64,000 nt of DNA from Nonomuraea maritima (GTDB lineage: Bacteria; Actinomycetota; Actinomycetes; Streptosporangiales; Streptosporangiaceae), in contig NZ_FNFB01000009.1 of NCBI RefSeq assembly GCF_900100395.1, positions 62,001 to 126,000 on the forward strand, in the 5' to 3' direction. The notes under the pieces were generated by a model. That model was given only the letters and a program-made list of their open reading frames with translations, ran no database searches and had not been told where the DNA came from. Of the stretch, positions 35,126 through 42,924 are shown piece after piece. Position 1 is the first letter of the stretch. Each line of letters starts with the position of its first letter. The position numbers were made by a program, and so were the translations under genes.

Positions 35126-37480
35126 TCACGGCCGCCAGCGCACGTGACGGCTGGTGGGCTCGCCCTCGCGGATCAGCTGCAGGCGCGGCTTCGGGCCGTC
35201 GGTGCGTCCCGTCTGCGGCTTGCGCCGGCCGGCGCGCCACGGGTCGGGCCAGATCGATCCCGGGCCGTCGTACGACTGCTCGGCGGCGGCGTGCAGCGTC
35301 CAGTTCGGGTCGTAGAGGTGGACCCGGCCCAGCGCGCACAGGTCGGCGCGCCCGGCGAGCAGGATCGAGTTGACGTCGTCGTACGACGAGATCACGCCGA
35401 CCGCGATCGTCGGGATGCCGGCCAGGTTACGGATCCTGTCGGCGTACGGGGTCTGGTAGGAGCGGCCGAAGGCCGGCTTCTCCAGCGGGCTGACCTGGCC
35501 GGTCGAGACGTCGATCGCGGCGGCGCCGGCGCCGGCGAAGGCACGGGCGATCTCGACCGCGTCGTCGGCGGTGACGCCGTCCTCCATCCAGTCGGTGGCC
35601 GAGATCCGTACGGTGAGGGGCTTGTGCGCGGGCCAGGCCGCGCGGATCGCCGCGAAGACCTCGAGGGGGTAGCGCAGGCGGTTGCGCAGGCTGCCGCCGT
35701 AGATGTCCGTGCGGTGGTTGCTGATCGGGGAGATGAACGACGACAGCAGGTAGCCGTGCGCGCAGTGCAGCTCCAGCAGGTCGAAGCCGGCGTCGTCGGC
35801 GTTGCGCGCCGCCTCGACGAACTGCTCCTTGATGAGCTCCATCTCGTCCGGGGTGAGCTCGCGCGGCGTCTGGTTGACCCCTTCCCGGTACGGCAGGGCG
35901 GACGGCGCGACGAGCTCCCAATTGCCGTCGGGGAGCGGCCGGTCGATGCCCTCCCACATCAGGCGGGTCGAGCCCTTGCGGCCGGAGTGGCCCAGCTGGA
36001 TGCCGATCTTCGCCTGGCTCTCGCGGTGCACGAAGTCGGTGACCCGGCGCCAGGCGGCGGTCTGCTCGCGGTTCCAGATGCCGGCGCAGCCGGGGGTGAT
36101 GCGGCCGGTCTCCGACACGCACACCATCTCGGTCATGACCAGCCCGGCGCCGCCCAGCGCCTTCCCGCCCAGATGCACGAGGTGGAAGTCGTCGGGGAGG
36201 CCGTCGACCGCCCGGTACATGTCCATCGCCGACACCACGACCCGGTTGGCGAGGTCGAGCTCGCCGAGCCGGAACGGGTGGAACATCGGCGGCGTCGCGG
36301 GCCCGTCGCCGTCGCGGGCCGGCTGCTGACCGGCGAACCAGGCGTCGACGCGGGCGACGAACTCGGGGTCGCGCAGCTTGAGGTTGTCGTAGGTGACGCG
36401 GCGGCTGCGCGTCATGATGTTGAACGCGAACTGCTCGGGGGCCTGGCCGACGTACTGGCCGAGGTTCTCGAACCACTCCAGGCTCGCCTGCGCCGCGCGC
36501 TGCGTGGACAGCACGACGGACTTGCGTTCGCTCTCGTACGCGGTGAGCGCCTCGTCCAACGTGGGCCGTTCGTGCAGGCAGGCGGCCAGGCTGAGCGCGT
36601 CCTCCATGGCCAGCTTGGTGCCCGAGCCGATGGAGAAGTGGGCGGTGTGGGCGGCGTCGCCGAGCAGGACGATGTTCTCGTGCCGCCAGCTGTCGTTGCG
36701 GACGGTCGTGAAGCTGATCCACTTGCTGTTGTTGGCGAGCAGCGAGGAGTCGCCGAGCTCGGCGGCGAACAGCTCCTTCACCCGCTCGATCGACCGCTCG
36801 TCGGACTCGCCGGGGGCGAGGGGCCCGGCCAGGGAGTCGAAGCCGGCCCTGCGCCAGACGTCCTCGTGCATCTCGGCGATGAAGGTGCTGCCGTGGGCGT
36901 CGAAGGGGTAGCCGTGCCCCTGCATCACACCGTACGGGGTCTCGAGGACGTAGAACTTGAAGGCGTCGAACACCTTGTCGGTGCCGAGCCACATGTACCT
37001 GCAGGAGCGCTGCTCCAGGGTCGGCCGGAAGGAGTCGGCGTACTTCGCGCGCACGGCCGAGTTGAGCCCGTCGGCCGCGACCACGAGGTCGTGGGTGGCG
37101 GCGAGCTGCGCCACGTCGGGCGCCTCGGCGCGGAAGTGCACCGTGACGCCGAGGTCGCGGCAGCGCTGCTGGAGGATCTCCAGCAGACGCCTGCGGCTCA
37201 GCGCGGCGAAGCCGTGACCGCCGCTGGTGAGCACCTGTCCGCGATAGTGGACGTCGATGTCGTCCCAGCGGGCGAACTCCGCCTCCATCAGGCGGTGGAC
37301 GGCGGGGTCGGCGTGCTCGATGCCGCCGAGGGTCTCGTCGGAGAACACCACCCCGAATCCGAAGGTGTCGTCGTGGGCGTTGCGCTCCCAGACGGTGATG
37401 TCGTGCTCGGGGCCCAGTTGCTTGGCCAGGACCGAGAAGTACAGCCCGCCGGGGCCGCCTCCGATGACCGCGATCCGCAC
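35126..37480 (-). CDS. Bifunctional salicylyl-CoA 5-hydroxylase / anthraniloyl-CoA monooxygenase-reductase
   Basis: 784 aa. Residues 1-390 form a class A flavin hydroxylase (IGGGPGGLYFSVLAKQLG; GD motif LLGDAAHTAHFSIGSG). Residues about 405-784 form an old-yellow-enzyme-type FMN reductase (FRLGELDLANRVVVSAM; ELHCAHGYLLSSFISPISN; GVISSYDDVNSILLAGRADL). This architecture is that of salicylyl-CoA 5-hydroxylase and of 2-aminobenzoyl-CoA monooxygenase/reductase; sequence alone does not separate them here. It oxidises the ring of the CoA ester made by the ligase at 39077. Confidence 0.92.
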   Translation of the reverse strand: MRIAVIGGGPGGLYFSVLAKQLGPEHDITVWERNAHDDTFGFGVVFSDETLGGIEHADPAVHRLMEAEFARWDDIDVHYRGQVLTSGGHGFAALSRRRLLEILQQRCRDLGVTVHFRAEAPDVAQLAATHDLVVAADGLNSAVRAKYADSFRPTLEQRSCRYMWLGTDKVFDAFKFYVLETPYGVMQGHGYPFDAHGSTFIAEMHEDVWRRAGFDSLAGPLAPGESDERSIERVKELFAAELGDSSLLANNSKWISFTTVRNDSWRHENIVLLGDAAHTAHFSIGSGTKLAMEDALSLAACLHERPTLDEALTAYESERKSVVLSTQRAAQASLEWFENLGQYVGQAPEQFAFNIMTRSRRVTYDNLKLRDPEFVARVDAWFAGQQPARDGDGPATPPMFHPFRLGELDLANRVVVSAMDMYRAVDGLPDDFHLVHLGGKALGGAGLVMTEMVCVSETGRITPGCAGIWNREQTAAWRRVTDFVHRESQAKIGIQLGHSGRKGSTRLMWEGIDRPLPDGNWELVAPSALPYREGVNQTPRELTPDEMELIKEQFVEAARNADDAGFDLLELHCAHGYLLSSFISPISNHRTDIYGGSLRNRLRYPLEVFAAIRAAWPAHKPLTVRISATDWMEDGVTADDAVEIARAFAGAGAAAIDVSTGQVSPLEKPAFGRSYQTPYADRIRNLAGIPTIAVGVISSYDDVNSILLAGRADLCALGRVHLYDPNWTLHAAAEQSYDGPGSIWPDPWRAGRRKPQTGRTDGPKPRLQLIREGEPTSRHVRWRP

Positions 37481-37513
37481 GCCGTCCTCCTCCTGTCATG
37501 ATGAAACCGGCCT

Positions 37514-37543
37514 CAAAGTATCGCGCATATCGAACGATCGTCA
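37514..37543 (-). promoter_or_regulatory. Operator-like site upstream of the CoA hydroxylase gene (copy 3, weaker)
   Basis: On the minus strand this begins TTGACGATCGTTCGATATGC and ends CGATACTTTG. It shares TGACGATCGT and CGATAC with the 28-bp block in front of the FAH gene. It lies about 35-60 bases upstream of the start at 37480. Confidence 0.45.
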
Positions 37544-37568
37544 ACGAAGCGTAATGACATCCAGCCTA

Positions 37569-37607
37569 TTGACATACTGTGACGGTCGTGAAAAATACGA
37601 GACATTC
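37569..37607 (+). promoter_or_regulatory. Regulated promoter of the cupin-thioesterase-ligase operon (28-bp block, copy 2)
   Basis: TTGACA (37569-37574), 17 bases, AAAATA (37592-37597). The block 37580-37607 begins TGACGGTCGTGAAAAATACG and ends AGACATTC, matching 26 of 28 bases of the FAH promoter block at the same position relative to the -35. Confidence 0.65.
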
Positions 37608-37656
37608 CATGGCGGGGTCACGCTCGCCCGAGTCCCGACCGAAACGGAGCCGACCC

Positions 37657-38139
37657 GTGGAGCCCGACTTCAGCAAGTACCGCCTCGAGGGCGACAACTC
37701 GATGTATCGACTGCCCAGCGGTCTGGTCGCTCCGGTCGTGACCCGCGGCGGCGGCGAGAGCGCGAACACCGCCGACTCCGGCGGCGCGCTCCGGGTCGCG
37801 GGGGTCAGCATCCAGCACACCCCGGCCACCAGGCTGTGGTTCGGCAAGGTGAGCAACGAACCCGGCTTCCGCTCGGTGTCCCACCACCACGGCGAGGCCG
37901 AGACCGGCGGCTACGTCCTGTCCGGCCGGGCGCGCATCTACTTCGGCGAGAAGTTCGAGGACTACGTCGACATGGAGGAGGGCGACTGGGTGTTCGTGCC
38001 GCCGTTCATGCCGCACGTCGAGTGCAACCTGTCGCGCAGCAAGCCCCTGGTGTGGATGACCACCCGCACCCCCGAGAACATCGTGGTCAACCTGCCCGAC
38101 GTCGCCGACGCCGACCTGCGCGACTGGCTCGACCGATGA
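37657..38139 (+). CDS. Small cupin-domain protein (possible ring-cleavage dioxygenase)
   Basis: 160 aa from GTG 37657, which has GGAG seven bases upstream; ATG 37609 is possible but sits at the predicted transcription start. The metal-binding cupin motifs are complete: SHHHGEAETGGYVLSG (HxH, Glu) and GDWVFVPPFMPHVECN (His). A single-cupin protein like this could be a ring-cleaving dioxygenase of the 3-hydroxyanthranilate or gentisate type, or an accessory. It overlaps the thioesterase gene by ATGA. Confidence 0.82.
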   Translation: MEPDFSKYRLEGDNSMYRLPSGLVAPVVTRGGGESANTADSGGALRVAGVSIQHTPATRLWFGKVSNEPGFRSVSHHHGEAETGGYVLSGRARIYFGEKFEDYVDMEEGDWVFVPPFMPHVECNLSRSKPLVWMTTRTPENIVVNLPDVADADLRDWLDR

Positions 38140-39035
38140 CGGCCCGGCCGACCTCTGAGGTCTTCACGGCGGCGGTCACCCTGACGCCCGCCGAGCCCGA
38201 GCACTTCGACCTCGCCTTCACCGCCACCACACAGCCCTGCCCGTGGCCGAAGGCGTACGGCGGCGACCTGGTCGCCCAGGCGGCGGCGGCCGCGATGCGG
38301 TCGGTGGCCGACGGCAAGACGCTGCACTCGATGCACAGCTACTTCATGCGCCCGGCCGACATCGGCGCGGACGTGCGGTACGAGGTGGAGCTCCTGCGCG
38401 ACGGCCGCGGCTACAGCAGCCGCCAGGTACGCGCCTACCAGCACGGCAAGCCGGTCTACGTCTGCCTCGCGAGCTTCGCCGCAGGGGAGCCGGGCGCGAG
38501 CTTCGCCGCGGAACCGGCCGACCTCTTCCCCGATCCCGAGGAGCTGCCCAGCTCGGCGGCGTACCTCGACGGGCGCGAAGGCGGCACGATGACCGAGGAG
38601 TCGAAGGGCTACTGGTCGACGGGCCGCGGCTTCGACATGCGGCACGTGCCCGGCCCGGTCTACCTCACCGTCGAGGGCAAGCAGCTGCCGCACCAGGCGG
38701 TGTGGATCAAGCCGTTCGACCCCCTGCGCAGCGTCGAGGGGCTCAGCGACGCGCAGCGCGACCAGGCCGCGCTCGCCTACGTCTGCGACTACACGATCCT
38801 GGAGCCGGTGCTCCGCGTGCTGGGCCTGCCCTGGGCCGAACCCGGGCTGGTCACCGCCAGCCTCGACCACGCGATGTGGTTCCACCGTCCCGGCCCGGTC
38901 GGCGACTGGCTGCTGTACGTCCAGGAGGCCGTCGCCGCCGACACCGGCCGCGGTCTCGGCACCGGCCGTTTCTTCACCCGCGACCACCGTCACCTGGCCA
39001 CCGTCGTCCAGGAGGGCCTGATCCGCACCACCTGA
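38136..39035 (+). CDS. Acyl-CoA thioesterase II (TesB family)
   Basis: 299-aa double-hotdog thioesterase. Family landmarks: YGGDLVAQA with the catalytic-region Asp, LHSMHSYFMRPAD, and SLDHAMWFHRP in the second hotdog. Start ATG 38136 overlaps the cupin stop. In this cluster it would free the hydroxylated aromatic acid from CoA before ring cleavage, as proposed for the gentisyl-CoA step of salicylate degradation. Confidence 0.9.
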   Translation: MTARPTSEVFTAAVTLTPAEPEHFDLAFTATTQPCPWPKAYGGDLVAQAAAAAMRSVADGKTLHSMHSYFMRPADIGADVRYEVELLRDGRGYSSRQVRAYQHGKPVYVCLASFAAGEPGASFAAEPADLFPDPEELPSSAAYLDGREGGTMTEESKGYWSTGRGFDMRHVPGPVYLTVEGKQLPHQAVWIKPFDPLRSVEGLSDAQRDQAALAYVCDYTILEPVLRVLGLPWAEPGLVTASLDHAMWFHRPGPVGDWLLYVQEAVAADTGRGLGTGRFFTRDHRHLATVVQEGLIRTT

Positions 39036-39076
39036 TCCGCCGCACCCCCTCGGCGGTTCCCGGAAGGACTTCTGCG

Positions 39077-40711
39077 TTGTCCCCTTCAGCCTCAGCGCAC
39101 GTCGACACGTTCACGCGCGACCACCTGCCCGCGGCGCGGCTCTGGCCCACCCTCGAGTTCACCACCCCTGAGCTGCGGTACCCGACCCACCTCAACGCCG
39201 CCACGGAGCTCATCGACGTCGCCGTCGCCACCTACGGCGCCGACCGGCCCGCCCTGCGCACCCCCTTCGGGGAGACCTGGACGTACGGCGAGCTGCGCCG
39301 GCGCGCCAACCAGGTCGCCCAGGTGCTGACCGAGGACCTCGGCCTGGTGCCGGGGCAGCGGGTGATGCTGCGCTCGCCCAACAACCCCTGGACCGTCGCC
39401 GCGTGGCTCGGCGTGCTGAAGGCCGGCGGCGTCGTCGTCACCACGATGGCCGCCCTGCGCGCCCGCGAGCTCACCCCGATCGCCGAGCGGACGCTGCCCT
39501 CGATCGCGCTGGTCGACCACCGCTTCGCCGACGAGATGCGCGCTGTCCGCGACGCCGCGCTGCCGTCGCTGACGATCGTCGAGTACGGCGGCACGACCCC
39601 CGGCGACCTCGTCGCCAGGGCCGCCGCCAAGTCCGGCGAGTTCACCGACGTGCGCACGGCCGCCGACGACGTGGCGCTGCTCGGACCGACCTCCGGCAGC
39701 ACAGGCGTGCCGAAGATCACCATGCACTTCCACCGCGACATCCTGTCCATCGACAACACCTTCGGCCGTCACGTGCTGAAGCTGGCCCAGGACGACGTGG
39801 TCGCCTGCTCGGCCCCCTTCGCCTTCACCTTCGGCCTCGGCATGCTCGTCGTCTTCCCGCTGCGGGCCGGCGCCTGCGTCCTGCTGACCGAGGCGGCCAC
39901 GCCGTTGCAGCTCGCCGAGATCGTCGAACGCGAAGGCGTGACCGTGCTCGCCACGGCGCCCACGGCGTACAAGGCGATCCTGCGCGAGGGCGCCGAACAC
40001 CGGCTCGCCGGGCTGCGGACCGGCGTGTCGGCCGGCGAGCACCTGCCGCGCGAGACGTGGGAGCGGTTACGTGACGGGCTCGGTCTCAGGGTCGTGGACG
40101 GCATCGGCGCCACCGAGATGCTGCACATCTTCATCTCCGCGGCCGGCGACGAGATCCGTCCCGGCGCCACGGGCAGGCCGGTGCCGGGATACCGGGCCGC
40201 GATCCTCGACGTGGACGGCTCCGAGCTCGGCCCCGGCCGGCCCGGACTGCTGGGCGTCATCGGCCCGGTCGGCTGCCGCTACCTCGACGACGCGCGCCAG
40301 CGGAACTACGTGCTGGGCGGCTGGAACATCACGGGCGACGTCTTCACCAGGGACGAGGACGGCTACTTCCACTACCAGTCGCGTACCGACAACATGATCG
40401 TCTCGTCGGGGTACAACATCGGCGGCCCCGAGGTGGAGGCGGCCATCGACACCCACCCCGACGTGGTCGAGTCGGGCGTCGTCGGCCGGCCCGACCCGGA
40501 ACGCGGCTCGGTCGTCTGCGCCTTCGTGGTCCTGCGCCCGGGTGTAACCGGCGACGATGCCAAGGTGAAAGAGATCCAGGAGCACGTCAAGCGGGTTCTG
40601 GCGCCGTACAAGTATCCGCGCGACGTCCGCTTCTGCGACTCGCTGCCCCGCAACGTGAGCGGCAAGCTGCAGCACTTCAGACTGCGCGAGCTCGTCCAGG
40701 AACCGTCGTGA
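39077..40711 (+). CDS. Aromatic acid-CoA ligase (AMP-dependent; 2-aminobenzoate/benzoate-CoA ligase-like)
   Basis: 544-aa adenylate-forming enzyme starting at TTG 39077 (GAAGGA eight bases upstream). P-loop-like A3 motif LLGPTSGSTGVPK, A5 motif DGIGATEM, A7/A8 region GWNITGDVFTRDEDGYFHYQ, and the C-terminal catalytic Lys in PRNVSGKLQHF. The sequence style matches benzoate/2-aminobenzoate-CoA ligases. It would activate the ring acid for the bifunctional hydroxylase. Last gene of the operon, followed by a hairpin terminator. Confidence 0.9.
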   Translation: MSPSASAHVDTFTRDHLPAARLWPTLEFTTPELRYPTHLNAATELIDVAVATYGADRPALRTPFGETWTYGELRRRANQVAQVLTEDLGLVPGQRVMLRSPNNPWTVAAWLGVLKAGGVVVTTMAALRARELTPIAERTLPSIALVDHRFADEMRAVRDAALPSLTIVEYGGTTPGDLVARAAAKSGEFTDVRTAADDVALLGPTSGSTGVPKITMHFHRDILSIDNTFGRHVLKLAQDDVVACSAPFAFTFGLGMLVVFPLRAGACVLLTEAATPLQLAEIVEREGVTVLATAPTAYKAILREGAEHRLAGLRTGVSAGEHLPRETWERLRDGLGLRVVDGIGATEMLHIFISAAGDEIRPGATGRPVPGYRAAILDVDGSELGPGRPGLLGVIGPVGCRYLDDARQRNYVLGGWNITGDVFTRDEDGYFHYQSRTDNMIVSSGYNIGGPEVEAAIDTHPDVVESGVVGRPDPERGSVVCAFVVLRPGVTGDDAKVKEIQEHVKRVLAPYKYPRDVRFCDSLPRNVSGKLQHFRLRELVQEPS

Positions 40712-40722
40712 CGTGTGGGCTG

Positions 40723-40753
40723 GGGTGACGCCCGCGCGGTGCGGGCGTCACCC
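40723..40753 (+). terminator. Terminator of the aromatic operon
   Basis: GGGTGACGCCCGC, loop GCGGT, then its exact complement: a 13-bp perfect stem 12 bases after the ligase stop codon. Confidence 0.8.
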
Positions 40754-40864
40754 AGGCTTCGCCTGACGATCAACTGGTGTACGTGTACCAGTAGTCCCTT
40801 TAGGTCACTCTTGTCCGTTGTTCTCGTGGTCAAAGACCACACCTATTAGGGAGAAAACGGGCAC

Positions 40865-42019
40865 ATGCGTACACGGCACAAGGTCGCGGCGATCGCGGCG
40901 CTCGCCGCCGCTCTGACGGCGCAGGGAACGGCCTCGGCGGACGCCGCCCACGGCCACCACCCGAAGCCGGCACTGGACCTGCAGGCGCACCGCGGCGGCA
41001 TCGGGCTGACCGCGGAGTCCACGATCCCCGCCTTCGCCAGGGCGCTCGAGCTCGGCGTCACCACCCTGGAGCTGGACTCCCAGATCACCGAGGACGGCAA
41101 GGTCGTCGTCACCCACGACCGCCGCATCGACGGCCGTAAGTGCAAGGACACCGCGCCCGCCTTCCGTGACGACCCCGAGTACCCGTACGCGGGCAAGCTG
41201 ATCCACGAGCTCACCCTCAAGCAGATCAGGACGATGGACTGCGGCTCCCAGACGCTCCCTGAGTTCCCCGGGCAGCAGGCCGCACCCGGCGCCCGGATGG
41301 CGCTGCTGAGCGAGGTCTTCGACCTGGTCAAGCGCTACCACGCCAAAGACGTCATGATGAACGTCGAGACCAAGGTCGAGGCGGGCGCGCCGAGCGAGAC
41401 CGCGCCGCGCGAGCAGTTCGTCCAGGCGGTCGCCAACGAGATCCGCAAGGCGGGCATGCTCGACCAGGTCACCATCCAGAGCTTCGACTGGGGCGCACTC
41501 ATGCGGATGCACGAGATCGAGCCCAGGCTGCCGCTGGTCGCGCTGACCAACCCGCAGTACGACGGAGTGCCGGGCACCGAGGTGTGGCTCGGCGGGCTGA
41601 ACCTGGCCGACTTCGGCGGCGACCCGCTGAAGGCCGTCAAGTCCTTCGGCGCGACCGCGTTCTCCCCGACGCCGGGCACCCCGGAGGGCGCCGGCGTGAA
41701 CGACGCCGGCTACCGTCCGTACGTCACCAAGCAGCTCGTGGACGAGGCGCACAGCCTGGGCATCAAGGTCATCCCGTGGACGGCCGACGACGCGGCGACG
41801 ATGAACGCCATGATCGACGCCGGCGTGGACGGCATCATCACCAACTACCCGGACGTGCTCCGCAAGGTCATGGCCGACCGCGGCTACGCCCTCCCCAAGC
41901 CGTACACCCTCAAGGGCAACGACCACGGGAACGGTCACGGGAACGGTCACGGGAACGGTCACGGGAACGGTCACGGGAACGGTCACGGGAACGGTCACGG
42001 GAACGGTCACGGCCGCTGA
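40865..42019 (+). CDS. Secreted glycerophosphodiester phosphodiesterase with Gly-His-Gly-Asn tail
   Basis: 384 aa. N-terminal signal peptide (hydrophobic AAIAALAAALTAQG, cleavage near ASADAAHG). GDPD catalytic residues: HRGG (His-Arg), ELD, and THD. It hydrolyses glycerophosphodiesters to glycerol-3-phosphate outside the cell; metal dependence is expected. The last 30 residues are (GNGH)n encoded by seven perfect 12-bp repeats, an unusual His-rich tail that could bind metal. It is transcribed separately from the aromatic operon. Confidence 0.92.
   Translation: MRTRHKVAAIAALAAALTAQGTASADAAHGHHPKPALDLQAHRGGIGLTAESTIPAFARALELGVTTLELDSQITEDGKVVVTHDRRIDGRKCKDTAPAFRDDPEYPYAGKLIHELTLKQIRTMDCGSQTLPEFPGQQAAPGARMALLSEVFDLVKRYHAKDVMMNVETKVEAGAPSETAPREQFVQAVANEIRKAGMLDQVTIQSFDWGALMRMHEIEPRLPLVALTNPQYDGVPGTEVWLGGLNLADFGGDPLKAVKSFGATAFSPTPGTPEGAGVNDAGYRPYVTKQLVDEAHSLGIKVIPWTADDAATMNAMIDAGVDGIITNYPDVLRKVMADRGYALPKPYTLKGNDHGNGHGNGHGNGHGNGHGNGHGNGHGNGHGR
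41927..42010 (+). repeat. Seven perfect tandem 12-bp repeats encoding GNGH
   Basis: Unit GGGAACGGTCAC repeated seven times without variation (84 bp) inside the 3' end of the GDPD gene. Perfect identity, even at third positions, points to recent slippage, so copy number probably varies between strains. It is not a CRISPR array: there are no spacers. Confidence 0.95.
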
Positions 42020-42101
42020 TCGCCGGCTGTCGGAATCCTCGCGAGGGGGAGGGGCGCTTCCAGCACGCGCCGACTGGCACTCCACCGAGAACCGTCCGGG
42101 T

Positions 42102-42132
42102 TTGCGGTGGAGTGCACTCCAACTTCTAGAGT
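42102..42132 (+). promoter_or_regulatory. MerR-type promoter with 19-bp spacer and central palindrome
   Basis: TTGCGG (42102-42107), 19 bases, TAGAGT (42127-42132). The overlong spacer contains the perfect palindrome TGGAGTGCACTCCA (42108-42121), the hallmark of MerR-activated promoters. Transcription would start near 42139-42140, at the ATG, so the message is probably leaderless. Confidence 0.75.
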
Positions 42133-42139
42133 TCTCCGC

Positions 42140-42532
42140 ATGGCCAGCGCAATGCCGCTACCTGCGGCAACACTCACCATCACCGAAGTGGCGGAACGCA
42201 CGGGACTCTCGCGCGACACCCTGCGCTACTACGAGAAGGCCGGGCTGATCGACGCCGTCGGCAGGTCCGCCTCAGGACGGCGCCGCTATGCCGCCGCCGA
42301 CCTGGACTGGATCGACTTCGCGCTGCGGCTGCGCGACACCGGCATGTCGATCGCCGACATGCAGCGCTTCGCGGAGCTGCGGCGCGGCGGCGACTCCACC
42401 ACGGCCGAGCGGCTGGCCATGTTGCGCGAGCACCGTGCCGCCCTCACCCGGCGGATCCGTGACCTGGAGGCGAACGGCCGCGCGCTGGACGACAAGATCG
42501 ACCACTACGAGGGTCTGCTGGAGGACTCATGA
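42140..42532 (+). CDS. MerR-family transcriptional regulator
   Basis: 130 aa. Winged HTH: LTITEVAERTGLSRDTLRYY and EKAGLIDAVGR, then a coiled-coil dimerisation helix (EHRAALTRRIRDLEANGRAL). There are no metal-binding cysteines, so it resembles the organic-ligand group next to oxidoreductases. ATG 42140 coincides with the predicted transcription start of a 19-bp-spacer promoter, implying autoregulation. It overlaps the CMD gene by ATGA. Confidence 0.92.
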   Translation: MASAMPLPAATLTITEVAERTGLSRDTLRYYEKAGLIDAVGRSASGRRRYAAADLDWIDFALRLRDTGMSIADMQRFAELRRGGDSTTAERLAMLREHRAALTRRIRDLEANGRALDDKIDHYEGLLEDS

Positions 42533-42924
42533 ACCACGACGACACGTACGCCCAGGGGCTGGAGACGCTGCGCCGGATCGACGGCGAGGCCGGCCAGAGG
42601 GTCGTCGACTCCCTGGCCGACATCTCGCCCGCGCTCGCCGAGCAGATCGTCTCCTGGGCCTTCGGCACGATGTACTCCCGCGAGGAACTGCCCCCGCGCG
42701 ACCGGCAGCTGGTCACCCTGGGCGCGCTCACCGCGTTGGGCGGCTGCGAACCCCAGCTCGACGTGCACGTCAACGCCGCGCTGAACGTCGGGCTCACCCC
42801 GACCGAGGTGACCGAGGCGCTGCTGCACACCGCCGTCTACTGCGGCATCCCGCGGTCGTTGAACGCGATGTTCGTCGCGAAGAAGGTCTTCGCCGAACGC
42901 GGGCTGCTGCCGGTCACTTCCTGA
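42529..42924 (+). CDS. Carboxymuconolactone decarboxylase family protein
   Basis: 131-aa helical CMD protein, translationally coupled to the MerR regulator. Unlike the copy at 8112-8609 it keeps the gamma-CMD-like residues: Glu in REELPPRDRQLVTL, Cys in TALGGCEPQLDVHVNAAL, and His in the same helix. It may act as a decarboxylase or peroxidase-type redox enzyme. Its 3' end overlaps the convergent MFS gene by 11 bases. Confidence 0.9.
   Translation: MNHDDTYAQGLETLRRIDGEAGQRVVDSLADISPALAEQIVSWAFGTMYSREELPPRDRQLVTLGALTALGGCEPQLDVHVNAALNVGLTPTEVTEALLHTAVYCGIPRSLNAMFVAKKVFAERGLLPVTS

Noticed and set aside
33710..37501. A 1263-codon plus-strand frame opposite FAH and the CoA hydroxylase
   Set aside because: Antisense shadow with His/Gly/Val-rich low-complexity sequence; the minus-strand flavoproteins are real.
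41927..42010. Possible CRISPR array
   Set aside because: Repeats are 12 bp, contiguous, without spacers and in frame inside a coding sequence.
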